Shown: piece after piece, positions 59,279 through 64,000 of the stretch
How positions within the stretch are numbered: position 1 is the stretch's first letter
Layout of the letters: the number at the start of each line of letters is the position of its first letter
NCBI GenBank assembly: GCA_025175895.1
Contig: CM045992.1
Coordinates: 94,158,800-94,222,799, forward strand
Origin: Wurfbainia villosa
Taxonomy: Eukaryota; Streptophyta; Magnoliopsida; Zingiberales; Zingiberaceae
Direction of reading: 5' to 3'
DNA: 64,000 nt
The notes under the pieces: generated by a model
What the model saw: only the letters and a program-made list of their open reading frames with translations
The model's database searches: none
Told to the model about the DNA's origin: nothing
Program-made: the position numbers and the translations under genes

Positions 59279-60823
59279 TGTTGCTGCAATCGACCCAAGT
59301 CACGATTGACCAGACTCGAATTTGACTCGAGTGATGTTTTGATGTTTGACATAGTATGTTTGACATTGATGTCGGTTAATATTTTGGAGAGATTGTTTAT
59401 ACAATCAACCCAAGTTATAATTGACCAAACTCGAGTTTGACTCGAGGGAGACTTTGATGGTTGACTAAGGTTGACCATATGATTATGAGAAAGTCCAAGC
59501 ATGGGTCTTGGCAAGGTAAAGTCCAAGTCATGGGTACTTGGCATGGAAAGTCCAAGTCTTGAGTACTTGGCACAAGGGAAGTCCAAGCATGGGTCTTGGC
59601 ATGGAAAGTCTAACATGGGTTGGCAAGAGAAAGTCCAAGCTTGAGTCTTGACATTTGAGAAGTCCAAGGGGTTTGATATTGACAGCGTAAAGTTCAAGGG
59701 TGGAGTCTTGGCAGCATAAGTCCAATGGTTGGCGGCGTAAAGTCCAAGCGGAGTCTTGGTGGCGTAAGTCCAATGTGCCTTGGCGGTGTAGACACCGTTA
59801 GCATGACATAGCCGATGGAAGCACCTGAAGGCTAGCGCGATGGATGAACAAGTCATGGATGACTTGGAGGGATCCGAGAGGCGTGAGGCTGATGGAGGTG
59901 GCTAGAAGGCTAAGGGTGGTCTAGCAAGTATTGGGACACCATACTTGGGTTAAAACTTCATCTTTGAGGTTGGCAGTCGACTGGCATTATGGCCGGTTCG
60001 ACTGTCGTGAGTTGACTAGAGCTCGACTGCCATTTAGGGCTGAAATTGCCTTAGCAGTCAACTGCTCATTGGAAGCGATTGGCAAGCGATCCGCTAATTG
60101 GAGCGATGGACTACCGATCAGCGATCGGTTAGTCGCGACAGAATGCTCGTAGCCGATCGGGTAGTCGACTACGGGTTAGCGATCGCCAATGTTGGCGATC
60201 ATCGGTGAGAGTCCCGTTGGAACTTTTCCAGCGTGGATTGAGCCGTTGTCTCACAACAACAGTGGCATCAGTCGACTGGTGACTTATGGCAGTCGACTGA
60301 TCGGCAGAAATCCAGCCCGATACAGGTTAAAAAGAGGATCTTGTGGAGGATTTCGATATTGGTTCTTTGGAAGCTTTCTTGGGGCGATTTGAAGGTAATT
60401 TGCAAGTGCATTTCAGGGCCCTTCAATCTCATCCAAGCAACCAACAAGCAAAGTGCTCAAACCCTAGTTTTGTAAAGTGTTCTTTACATTTCCATTGTTT
60501 TTTCTTGTATTTCTTTCATTTATTATTGTAAACATTTGTACGAGGTTTCTCCGCCTCCGGTGTGTTGTCGAGAAGGAGTTATTTGTGATTAGTGGTTGCG
60601 TGTGCATCACTAGAGCTCGTTGAGCTCAACCGTGGAGTAGGAACCTTGAGGTTCCGAACCACGTTAAACAATTGTGTTTGTGATTGTGTTTTTTCATTAT
60701 TGCTTTATTATCCTTGTTTCTGTTGTGCTAACGAAATTTATAGATGCGATCACAAATGATTTCCATCTACGTACGAGAACGCGCTATTCACCCCCCCCTC
60801 CAGCGTCCAATTGATTCCCAACA
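59279..60823 (+). mobile_element. 5' LTR of element B3
   Basis: It starts TGTTGCTGCAATCGACC and ends GATTCCCAACA (1545 bases). The terminus is repeated at 59394. An AAGTCCAAG array (59485-59790), CAGTCGACTG palindromes (59970-60310) and the shared LTR 3' module (GAGAAGGAGTTATTTGTG, CGCTATTCACCCCC) are present. The intact target reads across the F1 insertion site (GCTAG near 59902) and the C insertion site (near 59462). Confidence 0.9.
59485..59790 (+). repeat. AAGTCCAAG/CTTGG array in LTR B3
   Basis: About eleven units with CCAAG and CTTGG in each, as in B1 and B2. Confidence 0.85.
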
Positions 60824-60825
60824 AG

Positions 60826-60837
60826 TGGTATCAGAGC
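60826..60837 (+). promoter_or_regulatory. Primer binding site of element B3
   Basis: TGGTATCAGAGC two bases after the LTR end. Confidence 0.92.
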
Positions 60838-60888
60838 GAGGCCGCTCTTCAAGGTTTAACAACTAAGGGAGCACGCTAGAGGGTGAAG

Positions 60889-62610
60889 ATGGAAGTTCAA
60901 GAGCAACTAGGATGGGATATCAACACACCGATTCCTTATGCCTTCTATGGACGAGAAGGCTTCAATTCTTGGAAGGCAAGATTTGAAAATTTTTTGATGA
61001 TGAGGGACTTTGAAGAATGGTCCACCTTGATGGAGGGTTTTAGCTATCCAATAGGACCAAAGGAAGGGTTCCTTAAGAAGAAGAGATGAACCGAAGAGCA
61101 AGTCCGAGCCTCCGAGAAAAACGATAAGGTGATAAAATTTTTAATTGATTTAATGCCTAACAATATCTTGTGTATGTTAGGTAAATATGTAGATGCCAAG
61201 GAGCTATGGAGCCAAGTGGCAAAGCTCCATGAAAATTTATCATCGGTCCAAGAAGAAGAAGAAGAAGAGGAGTGCTCACCCTCTCAAGCTCAAAAGGAAG
61301 CAAGTACATCGTCATCCAAAGAGCTTGAGGATTCAGAAGTTGATAGGGAATCGACCTTTGAATCGGTGGAAGAAGAGGAGACCTCCACCTCTAGGATTGA
61401 GGGGAAGGAGATTAGGGCATCCTCAATATCGGAGCAACAAGAAGAATCATCTACATCCGGTAGAGAGGAAGAGCAAGCTCAAGAATCCACTCCGACCACC
61501 ACAACCACCCTAAGTAACTCAAACATATGTGTTAATAATAAAATGCATATAATATGTTTTGAGTGTAGGGAAACCGGGCACTACAAAAGCAAGTGTCCAA
61601 AACGGATTAGGAAAACTCCTCCGGCACCAAAAGTCAACACAAAGGTCAAGTCGGTGCCCAAAGTCAAAAGAGCAAGGAGCATGTCATATGCTTCAAGTGC
61701 AATTCAAAAAGGGCATTACCAGAGTCAATGCCCAAGTGGGAAGAAGGGACAAGATGGAGCATCACAAGTAGGGGGAGCCTCTAGGGCAAACCCTAAGGTA
61801 TATTTAAACAATGCTTATTCTTTAAATTCTAGTCAAAAGCATGCTAGGAATAATTTTAATAGTCTTGCTATTTATCATAAAGAGCATGCTAGAAATAGAG
61901 AATTTTGTTTAGGAGCTGAAAGTGTCCACTTAGGAAATAAGGAAAAATTTGGGACTAATGTCCCTAGAAAATCCTTACCTAGGGAATCTATTAGGAAAAT
62001 ACAAGAACACCTAGGTTTTAACCCTAAATGGACTAGGCATATGCCTAGGAAGTCCCATGTCCTAAGACCAAATCAAAATTCTAAAATTGGACAATTAGAA
62101 TTAGAAAACCAAGCCTTGAGATCAAGGCTTGAGAAATTGGAAAAGACCCTAAATAAGATACAAAATCAATTTCAAGGGTCTAATGGTCAAAGTCAAAGGT
62201 CTAGATCTCAAAGTCAACACCTAGGACCTCAAAGACAAAAGTCAACCAAGGGCAAGCAAGGTTTGGGTCACAAACCTAAGCCTAAGGTGACTTATAATAG
62301 TGTTCCATTTGATTATGGAACACAAACTAGGTCTAGGAAGACCAAGGTTACTAGGGAAGTTATCCCTAAAAGTAACCATGGTAAGTGCCTAGTGGCTAGG
62401 GTTTCAAAGAAACCTAGGGTGACCACTAAGATGGTTACTAGGGAGGCAATCCCTAAGGTTAACCTAGGCAAGACCATAATGACCAAGGCTACCAAGCCTA
62501 GGAGGGTCATTAGGAGGGTATCTAGGGAGGTCATCCCTAAGGAATACCTAATTAACCCTAGGAGCTCAAATAGGTTTTGGGTTTCTAAGAGCATGATTGA
62601 TTCAAGCTAG
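60889..62610 (+). pseudogene. gag: Element B3 Gag, one in-frame stop
   Basis: ATG at 60889 (MEVQEQLGWD). The capsid region FYGREGFNSWKARFENFL resembles Gag of A, D and E. TGA at 61087-61089 interrupts the frame, which then stays open in the same register to 62610. A CCHC knuckle CFECRETGHYKSKCP lies at about 61557-61601. A second knuckle near 61690-61735 is present in DNA but split between two frames (CFKCNSK in one, KGHYQSQCP in the other). A coiled-coil (LELENQALRSRLEKLEKTL, about 62095-62155) and a basic tail with three (T/S)RE(V/A)IPK repeats follow. No protease or pol follows. An acidic serine-rich stretch (about 61245-61500) lies between capsid and knuckles. Confidence 0.85.
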
Positions 62611-64000
62611 ATGGGTTAGGGTGTGCCAACCTTGATTGGATGGGTAGTTAACTCAACCATGGTAAAGGTGGCACTTTAGGTTGTTTTCAAGGTTATGGTT
62701 ACCTTGGAAATACATTTGAGCTTTAATCCTTAAAGATTTTAGGATGTGCCAATATTATTTGAGAAGTTTTGATAAAATGATCAAATTGGCACAATTTAGG
62801 TTTAGAGGTTAGTGTGCCATTTTGGGTTTTTGGCACACTAGGGAGAAAAGTGAAACTATGGCAAATGGAAAAGGTTTTTGGGTTATGATTACCTATACTT
62901 TTTATTTGTCATGTCTTGATTGTCATATGACATGCCATGACATCATATCTATTTTAAATTATTTAATATGCCATGATCATGTTTAGGATTAAGGATTAAT
63001 GTCATGTGTTTTTAGATTTCATATTATGCCATGACATCATGATTATAAGCATATGCTTATTTATATCATCATTAATGCCATAATCATTCATGCATTTGAT
63101 TAAAATTGAGTTAAGAATAATTGGCATGACTTGAAGTCCCATGTATAAGGGAATCAAGTAGAGTTGCCTTAGAAAAATGCATGAAACCCTAGATTAGGAA
63201 GAACAAAACCCACATCTCACATCACATTGACATGTATGTGTATTTATGCACCCTAGATATATGTGAGATGCTAGGATATGAGTTGAGTTCAAGGTGTATA
63301 GTTTTTGCATCTAGATGAATTAAAACTCATCTAATTTCATTTGTGGATCATTGGAAAAGCTTGTGTACAAGTCATGTACATAGAGCCCAAGGAATATGAT
63401 CCAAAATAAGGTTTCAAAAACATTTTAAAATTATTTTAGAAAACCTTGGTGAAGTCTATCTTTTGATAGCAATAACCATTGATGAAATTGATACAAAGTG
63501 AGCCAAAACTTAAAAGTTTTTCTTCACTTTAGAATTTTTTATCAATTTCGATATTTTATGGGTAAAATATTTTTCAAACATTTTTCACCCATTTTATTGC
63601 TTATAATTAATGTACGTATGAATTTTCACGAATTTTCAAAATACGTAGAATTACTTATGACTTTTCAAAATTCGATTCTGATAGTTGAAATTCGAGAATT
63701 TCAGTTATCGATCATCGCCACCGATGGCGGTCGGTGATGAAGGCGAATGACATCGTCAGAGTCATTGTCAGTCTGATTCGGTTAACAAGGTTTGTTTAGC
63801 CTGATTTCAGCTATGATAAGGTTTCCTAACCACTCTTAATCCTAGGATGTGCTTTGGGAAGCATTATAAAGGGTGAAAATCCATTGGATATGGATTAGGA
63901 GAGGTGTTAGGTCGATGTATCAAATTTAAGGTGTGGAAAGTTCAAGTTTGAACTTTGAACCTTATTTTTGATAGTTTAGAGTTCTTATTGGCTTAGGGAC
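62611..64000 (+). other. Element B3 3' internal DNA, non-coding
   Basis: No pol motif was found in any frame. From about 63345 it aligns with B2 3' DNA (23531-24147), which ends at its LTR about 409 bases later, so the B3 3' LTR should start roughly 400 bases beyond the window. ATGCCATGA-type words recur at 62920-63110. The small frame at 63498-63737 has a diverged partner in B2 but no known domain. Confidence 0.75.

Overview
The window is repetitive DNA from a large plant nuclear genome, almost certainly a flowering plant. I found no host protein gene, tRNA, rRNA or CRISPR array. Almost every base can be assigned to LTR retrotransposons of the Ty1/copia superfamily, plus one broken hAT DNA transposon. 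The species cannot be read from this sequence.

The layout is a nested stack. (1) Oldest layer, 1-23430, minus strand: a decayed SIRE/Maximus-like copia element (A). It shows gag (73-1072), PBS (1115-1126), LTR (1129-3240), PPT (3241-3258), 3' internal DNA and degenerate integrase/linker remnants (22480-23420). (2) Solo LTR B1 (3993-4196 plus 11050-12318, TSD ACATA) lies in A and is itself split by copia element C (4197-11044, minus, TSD TAGGG). (3) SIRE-like element D (12610-21720, plus, TSD GGTTT) also lies in A. (4) From 23531 comes the 3' tail and 3' LTR of a second B element (B2). That LTR is split by F1 (25152-46367, plus). F1 in turn holds a solo LTR of the C family (H, 31747-34119, TSD TCCG[C/T]) and a full F-family copy in inverse orientation (G, 36742-46155, TSD CCCGC). 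(5) From about 47590 comes a decayed hAT transposon, split by SIRE-like element E (49945-58284, TSD TAATC). (6) A truncated F-like LTR (58691-59278) is followed by a B element with a complete 5' LTR, PBS and gag (B3, 59279 to beyond the window).

Families. D and E are SIRE/Maximus-type copia with gag, protease, integrase, RT and RNase H. C, F1 and G are a different copia type with LTRs of about 2.1-2.4 kb. B shares its LTR 3' end, PBS type and gag style with D and E but has only gag and no pol, so it is probably a non-autonomous partner. All coding regions carry nonsense codons, frameshifts or deletions, so nothing here looks autonomous. The C, D and G LTR pairs are still very similar, so those insertions are fairly recent.

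The signals that go beyond routine annotation are: a possible conserved intron with an in-frame mini-exon between gag and pol in both D and E; the gag-only B family; a four-copy stem-loop array with identical spacing in the leaders of F1 and G; paired perfect hairpins inside F-family LTRs; a roughly 2 kb-arm inverted repeat where G abuts the F1 LTR; patchwork similarity between D and E; and short CCAAG/CTTGG repeat arrays shared by otherwise different LTR families.
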